Assembly (NCBI RefSeq): GCF_001648555.1
Contig: NZ_LQXM01000030.1
Span: 62,001-126,000, forward strand
Length of the DNA: 64,000 nt
Origin: Rossellomorea aquimaris TF-12
GTDB lineage: Bacteria; Bacillota; Bacilli; Bacillales; Bacillaceae_B
Direction: 5' to 3'
Shown here: positions 1 through 8,315 of the stretch, piece by piece
Position numbering within the stretch: the first letter of the stretch is position 1
Layout of the letters: every line of letters begins with the position of its first letter
Notes under the pieces: model-generated
What the model saw: only the letters and a program-made list of their open reading frames with translations
What the model was told of the DNA's origin: nothing
Databases searched by the model: none
Made by a program: the position numbers and the translations under genes

Positions 1-756
1 AATGGAAAGAATGCTTTCGTCCTGGCTAGAGTTTTTGGTGGGGATCGTCGTTGAGCGAATTAATTTTACTCCCTCACTTTTCACTTCAATTTCAAGAACT
101 CCAATATGTTCACCAAAGCAGCCAGCACTGTTCATGATTGTGTTATGTACTACTTTTGCTTCAGAATATAGCTTGTGATCATGTGCTGAAAGGATGACAT
201 CAAACTCTTTTATTTCATGGACAATTTCATCGTCAGCAAATGTTCCCACATGATTAAGGAGAATAGATAGATCATAGTTTCCTTTATTACGATCGATCTC
301 TTCCTTAATCGCTTCTTTATAAGGTGTAATATGTATGCCTAAGCCGTCATTAAAATCTTCTAAATCGGGAGACGATCCCGTTACGAGAATTCGAAGACCA
401 TTTTTATTTAGAATGACACTGGAAACAACACCTTTGACCTTGGCGCCTTCCTTCCTAAGAAGGTTATTACTAATAAACGGTACGGAGCTGTTGGTTGCCA
501 TATGCTCTAGTGTATCAATTCCGTTAAACATTTCATTGTTCCCAACTGTCAATGCGTCATACCCAACGTACTCTAACAATTCAATTGCTGCTATTCCTTT
601 TGTTCCTTGCAATTCGATGCTTTTGAAATCGGCAAAATCTCCTCCGTCAAAAATAAGAGTATTTTCATCCTTCAGTTCCTTCATGAGAGTAGCTGCTCTT
701 GAAAATGCTTCAAAATGGCTGTGAAGATCATTTGTATGTAAAATTTTCAGTTTCAT
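1..756 (-). CDS. YunD-like metallophosphatase / 5'-nucleotidase, C-terminus beyond window
   Basis: Reading from ATG at 756, behind the ribosome binding site CGGAGG, the frame stays open for 252 codons to the left edge, so the 3' part is missing. The N-terminus carries the calcineurin-like metallophosphatase signature: KILHTNDLHSHFE, then FDGGDF, then VGNNE in place of the usual GNHE, and a later HDHKLY motif. The GNNE variant is, as I recall, typical of the Bacillus YunD group. The family hydrolyses nucleotides or UDP-sugars. No signal peptide is visible, so a cytoplasmic enzyme is likely. The normal C-terminal substrate domain cannot be assessed. The family call is secure; the exact substrate is not known. 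Confidence 0.85.
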   Translation of the reverse strand, partial: MKLKILHTNDLHSHFEAFSRAATLMKELKDENTLIFDGGDFADFKSIELQGTKGIAAIELLEYVGYDALTVGNNEMFNGIDTLEHMATNSSVPFISNNLLRKEGAKVKGVVSSVILNKNGLRILVTGSSPDLEDFNDGLGIHITPYKEAIKEEIDRNKGNYDLSILLNHVGTFADDEIVHEIKEFDVILSAHDHKLYSEAKVVHNTIMNSAGCFGEHIGVLEIEVKSEGVKLIRSTTIPTKNSSQDESILSI

Positions 757-897
757 CGTATACCTCCGTCGTTTCACTATTTTAGTACTATTTGGAAAAT
801 TCACTACTTTAATAGTAAAGGAAACCAGCACGGAAAAAAAGATAGGATAAGACTTTTTTAACAACTATTAATCATACAATTAACTTAAGGACTACAT

Positions 898-1368
898 TTA
901 TTCAAATAAAGGAACCTGGAGATCTAGATCAAAACAATGAATGAGAATGGTATGAAGCTGACCTCTATGGTGATAAAGGTGAGCGACGATTTCTACAAGC
1001 CATTCAAATCTTGAATAAGTTACACCCCAATAAGCGGTTGTTTCTTCCTCAAGCTCTAATTCTGTTAGTTGTGATACCCTTTCTTTTAAAAAGGTGAAAT
1101 TCTGGATAAGTTCTTCTTGAATCTCAGTTAGGGAATTTAAGGATACACTGGAATAGTAAGTGTCCATTTCTTCTTTAGTTGCTTCATTTAACAAATAGTA
1201 ATCTGCTTTACAAATAAGAGCTGTATGAATAAGCAACTCTCCAATAGAACGCTTTGTAGTGACAGGTTTTTTATGTAAGTCTTCTTCTGTAAGCCCATCT
1301 ATTATTTTGACGATTGACGAAATGGCTACCTCCATTTGATTCAACGTGCTTTGACAGTATAAGTTCAT
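898..1368 (-). CDS. DinB-family four-helix protein
   Basis: This 156-residue protein has the DinB/DUF664 pattern: an N-terminal His-containing helix (GELLIHTA) and a C-terminal HLYHHRGQ motif that usually supplies two metal-binding histidines. Bacillithiol- or mycothiol-dependent transferases belong to this superfamily, but many members have no known reaction. A longer reading starts at 1422, but AAGGAGA sits at the right distance before the ATG at 1368, so I use that start. It lies between the nucleotidase and the divergent adenine deaminase leader and appears monocistronic. Function beyond the fold is unknown. Confidence 0.8.
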   Translation of the reverse strand: MNLYCQSTLNQMEVAISSIVKIIDGLTEEDLHKKPVTTKRSIGELLIHTALICKADYYLLNEATKEEMDTYYSSVSLNSLTEIQEELIQNFTFLKERVSQLTELELEEETTAYWGVTYSRFEWLVEIVAHLYHHRGQLHTILIHCFDLDLQVPLFE

Positions 1369-1477
1369 CGTAAGTCTCCTTTTTGCTCTTATTATACTCT
1401 TTATAACATTTAGGATTGACACATCCTATTTCATGAATATAAAATGTTGAACTAATATCAAGGAACAATTACATTTT

Positions 1478-1549
1478 ACGCTCGTATAATCTTGGAGATA
1501 GGGTCCATAAGTTTCTACCAAACTACCGTAAATAGTTTGACTACGAGAG
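1478..1549 (+). promoter_or_regulatory. Purine riboswitch aptamer, guanine/hypoxanthine type
   Basis: The conserved purine aptamer core is visible: P1 CTCGTA pairs with TACGAG, then TATAAT, the GATAGGG loop, AGTTTCTACC, the CCGTAAA loop and GACTACGAG. The specificity base in the GACTA segment is C, the guanine/hypoxanthine type; adenine switches have T there. It lies in the leader of adenine deaminase and is followed by an intrinsic terminator, so it should switch transcription off when guanine or hypoxanthine is plentiful. P2 contains a mismatch but the loop sequences are intact. Confidence 0.93.
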
Positions 1550-1599
1550 GGAAAACATGTAGGTTTTTTTGGATACCGTATGATTCCCTCTTCAATGTC

Positions 1600-1630
1600 A
1601 AACCCTAGGAAAACTGGGGTTTTTATTTTT
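1600..1630 (+). terminator. Riboswitch-controlled terminator before adenine deaminase
   Basis: A nine-base-pair stem (AAACCCTAG with CTGGGGTTT, one G-U pair) and a five-base loop are followed by TTATTTTT. It lies between the purine aptamer and the start codon, the expected place for the expression platform. Confidence 0.85.
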
Positions 1631-1655
1631 AGGCTTTGATAAGGAGAGGGTTCAC

Positions 1656-3389
1656 GTGAATAAAGATAATGAAAAGCTAAAAAAACGAATAGCTGTTGCA
1701 AATAAAGAAGTGCCAGCAGACCTTGTCATTAAAAATGGAAAACTAATAGATGTTTTTAACTTAGACATTATAGAAGAAGATGTTGCGATTTCAAACGGGG
1801 TGATTGTTGGAATCGGAGAATTTCAGGGTAAGGAAACTTTGGATGCTAAAGGACGATATGTGAGTCCCTCCTTTATTGATGCTCATGTTCATATTGAATC
1901 ATCGATGGTGACGCCAGCTGAATTTGCCAAAGTAGTGCTTCCCCATGGAGTAACAACTGTCATTACAGACCCACACGAAATTGCCAATGTGTCGGGTGAA
2001 GAAGGTATTCAATTCATGCTCGATAACTCTGAAAGCATTCCGTTAGATGTCTTATTAATGCTCCCTTCCTGTGTACCTGCTACCCCCTTCGAAAATTCAG
2101 GTGCAGAATTAACAGCTCATCACCTGGAACCTTTTTATAAGGAAAAACGTGTTCTTGGACTGGCAGAGGTAATGGATTATCCTTCTCTTCAAAAAGGAGA
2201 AAATTCCATGATAGACAAAATTACCATGACATTAAAAAACCGTGATTACATTGATGGACATTTAGCAGGTTTAGATCCAAATGCCATCAACATTTATAAA
2301 ACCGCCGGGGTTCAAACCGATCACGAGTGCAACACGGTTTCCGATGCACGTGAACGCTTACGACGTGGCATGTACCTGCTCATTCGGGAAGGCTCTGTTG
2401 CAAAAGATCTAACCTCCCTTATTTCTGTAGTAAATGAAAAGAATGCTCGTCGATGCCTATTTTGTACTGATGATAAACATTTGGATGACTTAATAGAGGA
2501 AGGCAGTATCGATCATAATATTAGACTAGCCATTCAATCTGGTATTGATCCTCTAATGGCGATTGGAATGGCCACTTTAAATGCAGCTGAGTGTTACGGT
2601 TTAAAAAATAAGGGAGCCATTGCCCCTGGATACGATGCTGACTTTGTGCTATTTGAGGATCTTAAAAAATTGAACATTATTGAGGTATACAAACAAGGTG
2701 CCCTTGTGGCAACAGAGGGCACCTATGTTGGTGACAATGTTGAAAAACCTTCACCAAAAGCTTCTCTCACATCTACCGTCCATATTCCGCAGATTCATAC
2801 AAAGGATTTACGAATTCCAATTGGAGAAAAAGCAAATATCATAGAAATTATTCCAAATCAATTAAGAACAAATAAGTTGATTGAAGTTGTGCGGGTGAAG
2901 GATGGATATTTTACTCCTTCGATTAAAACTGACCAACTTAAAATGGTGGTAGTAGAAAGACATAAAAATACAGGGAATATTGGATTGGGCATAGTAAAAG
3001 GATTTGGTCTTAAAAATGGAGCCATTGCGACAACCATCGCACATGACTCCCATAACATCGTGGCAACCGGTACGAATGACCAAGATATTTTAAAGGCAAT
3101 CGATGCTCTTGACCAAATGAATGGTGGCTTGGTCATTGTAAAAGAAGAAAAGGTCATCGCGTCCCTCTCCTTACCGATTGGAGGATTGATGTCGGATGAA
3201 GGATATAAAAGCGTGAATGTTGGACTTCATCAATTAAAAAATGCTTTTCCTCATGTTGGATTTTCTGGGCAATTCAATCCCTTCTTAACTTTATCATTCC
3301 TTACCTTGCCTGTTATTCCAAGCCTGAAGCTTACTGATCTCGGCTTGTTCGATGTCGAGCTTTCTCGTCATATTGAGGTTGGAATTTAG
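1656..3389 (+). CDS. ade: Adenine deaminase
   Basis: The 577-residue protein has the usual length and motifs of adenine deaminase, which converts adenine to hypoxanthine and ammonia in purine salvage. Seen: SFIDAHVHIESS (metal-binding His pair), TDPHEIANV, DGHLAG, TDHE, and FCTDDKH followed by the NAAECYGL region. The C-terminal domain carries IAHDSHNIVATG. The start is GTG at 1656 behind AAGGAGAGGG. A guanine-type purine riboswitch with terminator precedes it, so the gene is probably silenced by guanine or by its own product hypoxanthine. It stands alone and is followed by a repeat array. Confidence 0.95.
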   Translation: MNKDNEKLKKRIAVANKEVPADLVIKNGKLIDVFNLDIIEEDVAISNGVIVGIGEFQGKETLDAKGRYVSPSFIDAHVHIESSMVTPAEFAKVVLPHGVTTVITDPHEIANVSGEEGIQFMLDNSESIPLDVLLMLPSCVPATPFENSGAELTAHHLEPFYKEKRVLGLAEVMDYPSLQKGENSMIDKITMTLKNRDYIDGHLAGLDPNAINIYKTAGVQTDHECNTVSDARERLRRGMYLLIREGSVAKDLTSLISVVNEKNARRCLFCTDDKHLDDLIEEGSIDHNIRLAIQSGIDPLMAIGMATLNAAECYGLKNKGAIAPGYDADFVLFEDLKKLNIIEVYKQGALVATEGTYVGDNVEKPSPKASLTSTVHIPQIHTKDLRIPIGEKANIIEIIPNQLRTNKLIEVVRVKDGYFTPSIKTDQLKMVVVERHKNTGNIGLGIVKGFGLKNGAIATTIAHDSHNIVATGTNDQDILKAIDALDQMNGGLVIVKEEKVIASLSLPIGGLMSDEGYKSVNVGLHQLKNAFPHVGFSGQFNPFLTLSFLTLPVIPSLKLTDLGLFDVELSRHIEVGI

Positions 3390-3438
3390 GTGCTGCTGCT
3401 TTCAACATTATTCTATCTATTAGGATTTTGGTCCGATA

Positions 3439-3551
3439 TTGATGATAAATTGTCATTGTTGACGATTAAATAATACAGTTGAAAATAACTGTGCCATTGT
3501 TGATAATTAAGTCCGAAAAGTTGAAAATAAAAATTGAAATGTTGAGAATAA
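3439..3551 (+). repeat. Array A: six degenerate GTTGAnAATAA units, 20-21 bp period
   Basis: Units of the type GTTGAnAATAA repeat with the G of TTGA at about 3441, 3461, 3481, 3502, 3523 and 3544, giving steps of 20, 20, 21, 21 and 21. The spacers are unrelated. The array fills the gap between the convergent adenine deaminase and flotillin genes. No gene is seen in this gap. Confidence 0.75.
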
Positions 3552-3609
3552 AATATCTCCTCCACGTTTTATTCAAAAAAAACACTTTTCACAAATAATA
3601 TTTCATAAA

Positions 3610-3644
3610 AAAAGAGATGATTCCCACAAAGAATCATCTCTTTT
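3610..3644. terminator. Bidirectional terminator between adenine deaminase and flotillin
   Basis: A perfect 14-bp stem (AAAAGAGATGATTC with its complement) has a seven-base loop and T-runs on both strands, the longer one on the minus strand, immediately after the flotillin stop codon. Confidence 0.9.
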
Positions 3645-3647
3645 ATA

Positions 3648-5150
3648 CTATTCTTCTTTTTGACCTGCCTGCTCTTCATCACTTCTCGTCGCAGCTGCTT
3701 CTTTGTCTGCTGATTCAGAGATGGCTGGCTGATATGGTCTTTCATGACCTCGGTTTGCATAGGATTTCAGTAGTTCCCCTACATCGATGCCAGTTAGTTC
3801 TCTTAAAGGCTCTTGCATGTCAACCATAGTTCTTGTGATACTTTTGCCAAAGGAAGGTACTCCTTGGCCATTTCCTGAATCAATGATTTTAACAGAATCG
3901 ATATTGTTAAGTGGCTGAGCAATTTTTTCTGCAAAGACTGGAAGCATTTCAATTAGCTTCTCTGTAATAATAACATCTCCATGTTTCTCCATGGCTTCAG
4001 CTAATAGTTTACGAGCTTCGGCTTCGGCTTTACCGCGTTCGCGAATAACGTCTGCTTCAGCAGAACCTTCCTCACGACGTATTTTCGCTTTTGCTTCACC
4101 GTCGATTTCTGATTTACGTGCTTCGGCTTCTGCCTTACGAGTTGTTTCATAGTATTCAGCATCAGCTTTTGTTTTACGAACCTTTGATTCTTCTTCTTCA
4201 AGCTTTACAGCACGTTCTCTTTCTAAGAATTGAAGGGTCAGCTCTTCTTCTTTTACTTCTTTTGAAAGCTTTGCTCTTTCCAATTCATACGATTGCTCAG
4301 ATTTTGCACGTGCTCGTTCTGTTTCTTCTTTAAAAGCAGCGTCTTTAATGTCTTTCTCTTTTTTGGACTCAGCGATGGAAATTTGTCGTTTGTATTCTTC
4401 TTCCTTCGCTTCCTGGTCTGTTTGTGCACGGTGAATACGAGTTTCTCTCTCGGTATTTGCTTCAGCAATTTCCGCCTGCTTACGTACCTCGGCAATTCTT
4501 GGTCGGCCAAGATTCTTTAAGTATCCATTTTCTTCATCTGCATCGCGTATATCTGTTAATCCAAGGGACGTGATTTTGAAGCCCATTAAATCCAGCTGCT
4601 TCTGAGCAATTTCTGAAACATCCGCATTGAATTTTTCACGATTGCTATTAATGTCTTCAACGGTCATTTTTGACAAAATAGCGCGAAGATTACTTCCCAG
4701 TACTTCTATAATTTCATCTTCAATTTCATTTTGATTTTTCCCAAGAAATTGCTCAGCATAGTTGGCGATTCCGTTTAATGTGTCAGCTACCTTTACCATA
4801 GCTACAGCATCTGCCACAATTGGTACGCCACCATTTGTGTAGACTCTTGGTGTCGAAAGCTTTAATTGGAATGAAGTAAGGTTAACTGGTGTAGACGTTT
4901 GGAATCGTCTTAATCTGTATCCTCCACCCCTGATGATTTTCATGGAACGTCCTTCATCATCGGTAAAAATATTTGTTTCCTTTTCAGGATCACCAAGCTT
5001 CGGTCCAGTAATAATCAATGCCTGATTTGATTTCGCTGTACGGTAGCGAAACCTCATCCAAAAATAATACCCAACTCCTACAATTGCAGCAATAATGAGT
5101 ACAGGAATGAGGAACATAATGAAACCAATTACACTTAAAGATGCTAGCAT
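3648..5150 (-). CDS. floT: Flotillin-like membrane scaffold protein
   Basis: The 500-residue protein has one N-terminal membrane segment (about residues 5-30), an SPFH domain (about 40-230), then a long Ala/Glu-rich coiled coil (about 230-400) with repeats such as KAEAEARK, and a polar tail. This is the layout of Bacillus FloT (YuaG), which organises functional membrane microdomains. ATG at 5150 is preceded by GAGGGGG. In B. subtilis an NfeD-type gene (yuaF) lies just upstream; here the upstream neighbour is a divergent RsbR-type gene, so the usual partner is absent locally. Confidence 0.93.
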   Translation of the reverse strand: MLASLSVIGFIMFLIPVLIIAAIVGVGYYFWMRFRYRTAKSNQALIITGPKLGDPEKETNIFTDDEGRSMKIIRGGGYRLRRFQTSTPVNLTSFQLKLSTPRVYTNGGVPIVADAVAMVKVADTLNGIANYAEQFLGKNQNEIEDEIIEVLGSNLRAILSKMTVEDINSNREKFNADVSEIAQKQLDLMGFKITSLGLTDIRDADEENGYLKNLGRPRIAEVRKQAEIAEANTERETRIHRAQTDQEAKEEEYKRQISIAESKKEKDIKDAAFKEETERARAKSEQSYELERAKLSKEVKEEELTLQFLERERAVKLEEEESKVRKTKADAEYYETTRKAEAEARKSEIDGEAKAKIRREEGSAEADVIRERGKAEAEARKLLAEAMEKHGDVIITEKLIEMLPVFAEKIAQPLNNIDSVKIIDSGNGQGVPSFGKSITRTMVDMQEPLRELTGIDVGELLKSYANRGHERPYQPAISESADKEAAATRSDEEQAGQKEE

Positions 5151-5308
5151 TTTTTTACCCCCTCAAAAATATCTTTCTCATCATTATTTACGGAATAAAA
5201 TGGCAATTGGTTTCAAAAATATTTTAATATTTAGTAAAAAACTCATTTACGTAGTATAATATAATACAGAAATAATCCTGTTATCGGATTTAAGCTACGG
5301 AGGGAAAC

Positions 5309-6160
5309 ATGGAAAAAACATTAAATTTCACAACATATTTTCAAGAGAATACTGAAGAAATTGTTGCTAAATGGCTGGGGTTTCGAGAAAAAGATGAATT
5401 CTCTATATTCAATTCAAATGCTAGTACTAAAGTAGAAAAGCAATTAATAGAAGAGTCTTCACTGTTTATAAACTATATGACAAACTTATTGGAAAATAAT
5501 GAAAATAGCATTTCTAAAGAACTGAAAGACTGGAGTCAATTAATCGCTCAAAAACGAGTCAATGATGGAACGAGCATTGAAAAGGTTCTCGAACAGTTTA
5601 AGATTTTTAGACACTTGTATTTTCAATATATGAAAGAATTTTTCACCCAGAATCCTGATTACTTCCACCATAATCTTTTTAAAGTGATTGAAGATTATCA
5701 TCTTATTTTTGATGATGTGATTCAAACATTCGTAGACTCCTTTAAAAAGCACTATGAAAATAGATTGATAGACCAGCTTGGACTTATTAACGAATTGAGT
5801 TCTCCTGTCATTTCCTTAACTGATCACATTGCCATTCTCCCTTTAATTGGAGACATTGACACATCAAGAGCCAAGTATATTATGGAGCATACTCTTAGAG
5901 AGTGTTCCGATATGGAGATAGAGCATTTGGTGATTGATTTATCAGCTGTGGCTGTTGTGGATACCATGGTTGCTCAAAAAATATTTGAATTATTTAATGC
6001 TTTAAAGATTGTTGGGGTGAACCCTATTATCACAGGAATTAGACCTTCCATTGCACAAACAGCTGTTCAACTGGGTATCGAGTTTAACAGTGTGACCATC
6101 CATTCTACCCTGATGAATGCTTTAAAGAGTCTTGGTTATTCCATTGATAATACTAAATAA
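5309..6160 (+). CDS. RsbR-type stressosome protein with STAS domain
   Basis: The 283-residue protein has an N-terminal helical sensor-like half (about 1-155) and a C-terminal STAS domain (about 165-275). The STAS part contains GDIDTSRA and VVDTMVA, matching the two threonines that RsbT kinase phosphorylates in RsbR proteins. Such paralogues (RsbRB, RC, RD) form the stressosome that controls SigB through RsbT. No rsbS, rsbT or other sigB genes are nearby, which is normal for these scattered paralogues. ATG is preceded by GGAGGG. Which paralogue it represents cannot be decided here. Confidence 0.88.
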   Translation: MEKTLNFTTYFQENTEEIVAKWLGFREKDEFSIFNSNASTKVEKQLIEESSLFINYMTNLLENNENSISKELKDWSQLIAQKRVNDGTSIEKVLEQFKIFRHLYFQYMKEFFTQNPDYFHHNLFKVIEDYHLIFDDVIQTFVDSFKKHYENRLIDQLGLINELSSPVISLTDHIAILPLIGDIDTSRAKYIMEHTLRECSDMEIEHLVIDLSAVAVVDTMVAQKIFELFNALKIVGVNPIITGIRPSIAQTAVQLGIEFNSVTIHSTLMNALKSLGYSIDNTK

Positions 6161-6161
6161 T

Positions 6162-6210
6162 AAAAAAGGTCTGAAACCCGTTTGTCTTATAACGGTTTCA
6201 GACCTTTTTT
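6162..6210. terminator. Bidirectional terminator
   Basis: GGTCTGAAACC and its complement form a long stem flanked by A6 and T6, serving the convergent RsbR-type and EamA genes. Confidence 0.92.
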
Positions 6211-6233
6211 GTTTTATCGATTGAAAAAGTGGC

Positions 6234-7097
6234 CTAAGCCTCACTCGTTGCAGATTTATTATTTTTCCAGAACATATAAAACGAAGCTGAGAAAATGGTA
6301 ATGTATCCGATAATGCTGAAAATATCTGGCACTTGACCAAATAAGGTGATGCTAATAATGGCTGAATACACGACGGTTGAATAGAAAAAAATTGAAATCT
6401 CCTTCGCTGGAGCAAATTTATAGGCCATGGTTATGCCAAATTGACCTACCGTTGCAAAGACACCTGCTGATAAAAGATAGATCCATTGCTTCAGGCTCAT
6501 CGGTTCATAAAAAGCGATGACAAATGGAAGCAGTGTCATCGTGGTGAAAAAGGAAAAGTAGAAAACCACCGTATAAAATTTCTCTTTATCACCTAGAACA
6601 CGTAGTACCGTGTAAGCTCCTGCAGCAAAGACGGCGGACAATACACCTGCCAGATACGGGATCGTTTCATATGAAAACTGTGGTTTGATAATAAACAACG
6701 TTCCGATAAAAGCAATAATCATGGCTACAATTTGAAAAAATCGTGCCCGTTCCTTTAAGAATATAGCAGAAAACAGAATGGTTAAAAAAGGACTGAGCTT
6801 ATTTAACATGTCAGCGTCAGATAAGACAAGATTGTCGATGGCATAGAAGAATAATACCATTCCTACTGTACCTAAACTAGAACGCAGTAGTAAATATTTC
6901 TGATTCTCCCCTTTTCCAAACAATCTCTCTTTGTAAAATTTAACAAACCCAAATGCAATTAGGGCAGATATGACATTTCGAAAAAATGTTTTTTGAATCG
7001 TCGGGACATCCCCTGACAGCTTAACAAAAGCAGCCATCATGGAAAAACCGAAGGCAGATAGTAGTAATAAGATAATTCCTTTATTTCGATTGCTCAT
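6234..7097 (-). CDS. EamA/DMT-family transporter
   Basis: The protein of about 287 residues has ten predicted hydrophobic segments in two repeated halves, the EamA (drug/metabolite transporter) layout. The second half contains TVGQFGITMAYKFAPA, a typical DMT motif region. Members export or import amino acids, nucleobases or metabolites; the substrate cannot be told from sequence. The longer reading starts at 7109, but GGAGG precedes the ATG at 7097, which I prefer. It is a single gene. Confidence 0.85.
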   Translation of the reverse strand: MSNRNKGIILLLLSAFGFSMMAAFVKLSGDVPTIQKTFFRNVISALIAFGFVKFYKERLFGKGENQKYLLLRSSLGTVGMVLFFYAIDNLVLSDADMLNKLSPFLTILFSAIFLKERARFFQIVAMIIAFIGTLFIIKPQFSYETIPYLAGVLSAVFAAGAYTVLRVLGDKEKFYTVVFYFSFFTTMTLLPFVIAFYEPMSLKQWIYLLSAGVFATVGQFGITMAYKFAPAKEISIFFYSTVVYSAIISITLFGQVPDIFSIIGYITIFSASFYMFWKNNKSATSEA

Positions 7098-7184
7098 GCT
7101 TTCCTCCACATTACACTAATACATCTATTTTTATCCTTCCCTATCCTACCTTTTCTATCTATTGAAATCAAAAAATTGAGCTAA

Positions 7185-7562
7185 TTAAACTAATTTTTTA
7201 TTTTTGTATACGAGAACCAATAAGGAGGAACCGTGTATAAAAGAAAGAATGAACAAGGTAATATACGGGACAATCATATCTACTCCGTCCATTACATAGG
7301 AGAGCGGCTGAAAGGGAATATAAAGTACACCTATCATAAATAAAAAAATGAAGTTGCAAAGAGCGTAAATATGAAAATCTAATTTATTTAATAGAGTTTG
7401 CTTAATGAAGTACTTTACCGATACATTATTCACGAAGAGTGAAACCACAGCTGTGATCAGAATAGTCGTAACTGAATGGGTGTTTGACATAAGCCCTTGA
7501 ATCGTTAATATCAATAAAAAAATGAATATACTACTGATAAGACTAACAGCTATTTTCTTCAC
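7185..7562 (-). CDS. Small integral membrane protein, unknown
   Basis: The 125-residue protein has four hydrophobic segments and a lysine-rich end. I do not recognise the family. The start is GTG at 7562. Its ribosome binding site AGGAGTG lies inside the 3' arm of a strong terminator hairpin that follows the upstream zinc-ribbon gene, and the T-run of that terminator abuts the GTG. Read-through mRNA should therefore have the site locked in the stem. Confidence 0.65.
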   Translation of the reverse strand: MKKIAVSLISSIFIFLLILTIQGLMSNTHSVTTILITAVVSLFVNNVSVKYFIKQTLLNKLDFHIYALCNFIFLFMIGVLYIPFQPLSYVMDGVDMIVPYITLFILSFIHGSSLLVLVYKNKKLV

Positions 7563-7565
7563 AAA

Positions 7566-7608
7566 AAATCACTCCTTTGGTGTAATTATACACTAAAGGA
7601 GTGATTTG
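7566..7608 (-). terminator. Terminator whose 3' arm contains the next gene's ribosome binding site
   Basis: AAATCACTCCTTT and its exact complement (13 bp) are extended by a G-U pair and five further pairs around an ATTA loop. On the minus strand T6 follows and then directly the GTG of the membrane protein. Confidence 0.8.
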
Positions 7609-7625
7609 TAATACTTTTTTCCAAA

Positions 7626-7880
7626 CTATTTCCATCTTTTAAGTTTGTGAAGGTTCTTTACGAACATCCCTGATAAGACCTTTGGAACCCCCATCTCTAT
7701 ACACTTTTCTTTCACTGTCTGCTTCATTTCATCAACGGTCATATCCTGTTGGGTGAATTCACCTTGTTGATAACAATGTTTACAATACATTGAACTGGGA
7801 TTTAAGTTCTCTTCAGTTCCTCGGTCTTCTACTTTTTTAATGGGCATACTGCAACTTTGACATTTTTTAAATTCTTTCAC
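7626..7880 (-). CDS. Putative zinc-ribbon protein
   Basis: The 84-residue protein has CQSCSMPI near the N-terminus and YCKHCY about 22 residues later, forming one treble-clef or zinc-ribbon site; the rest is helical and lysine-rich. It resembles the small putative zinc-ribbon family (as I recall, Pfam zf_ribbon), whose role is not established. The start is GTG at 7880 with GGAGG seven bases upstream. A strong terminator follows. Confidence 0.75.
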   Translation of the reverse strand: MKEFKKCQSCSMPIKKVEDRGTEENLNPSSMYCKHCYQQGEFTQQDMTVDEMKQTVKEKCIEMGVPKVLSGMFVKNLHKLKRWK

Positions 7881-7986
7881 TATGAAGCCTCCAGGTTACT
7901 AATCGTTGTCTAGTTTTACGATACCATAGCTTCACGTACAACAATAATAAATTTATGATAAAATGAAAAAGTTCACAATTAAATAA

Positions 7987-8186
7987 TTGCTCGTTGGTGA
8001 GGTTAACCACTGCTGGTTAACCCCTTAAAAGGGAAGTTGGTGAAAATCCAACGCGGTCCCGCCACTGTAAAGCACGAGACGTCTTATGGTTCCCACTGTT
8101 TCAATTAGAAATGGGAAGGGATAAGATGTCCTTGACGCTAAGCCAGGAGACCTGCCATTCGAGAAGAACACAAAGTTCCTACGGGA
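7987..8186 (+). ncRNA. Cobalamin riboswitch
   Basis: The aptamer landmarks are present in order: GGTGAAAATCC, GCGGTCCCGCCACTGTAA, and the B12 box AGCCAGGAGACCTGCC at 8141-8156. The family binds adenosyl- or methylcobalamin and represses transport or synthesis genes. Downstream are a 16-codon ORF, a terminator and an acyl-CoA thioesterase; no cobalamin gene is seen. Confidence 0.95.
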
Positions 8187-8206
8187 GATAGGAGGGTGTT
8201 GCGCTT

Positions 8207-8257
8207 ATGAAACGTCTAAGAAAATCCAGTTGGACTCTGAACGTTCCTTTAGAATAG
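8207..8257 (+). CDS. 16-codon ORF inside the cobalamin leader
   Basis: ATG at 8207 is preceded by AGGAGGG (11-base spacing) and encodes a basic peptide beginning MKRLRKSSW. Its TAG ends two bases before the terminator hairpin. It may be a leader peptide, or what remains of a deleted B12-regulated gene, or chance. Only position and ribosome binding site support it. Confidence 0.3.
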   Translation: MKRLRKSSWTLNVPLE

Positions 8258-8259
8258 CT

Positions 8260-8287
8260 GCATCTTCTCCTAGAAGATGCTTTTTTT
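8260..8287 (+). terminator. Terminator between cobalamin riboswitch and thioesterase
   Basis: GCATCTTCT pairs with AGAAGATGC around a three-base loop and is followed by T7. It is the likely off-state element of the riboswitch. Confidence 0.88.
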
Positions 8288-8315
8288 ATTTCTATTTTGA
8301 GGAGATGAATGGAAC

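Noticed and set aside
335..724. 129-codon plus-strand frame
   Set aside because: It is antisense to the YunD-like nucleotidase, whose minus-strand frame has clear motifs.
1426..1701. 91-codon minus-strand frame across the ade leader
   Set aside because: It is antisense to the purine riboswitch and terminator, and has no family resemblance.
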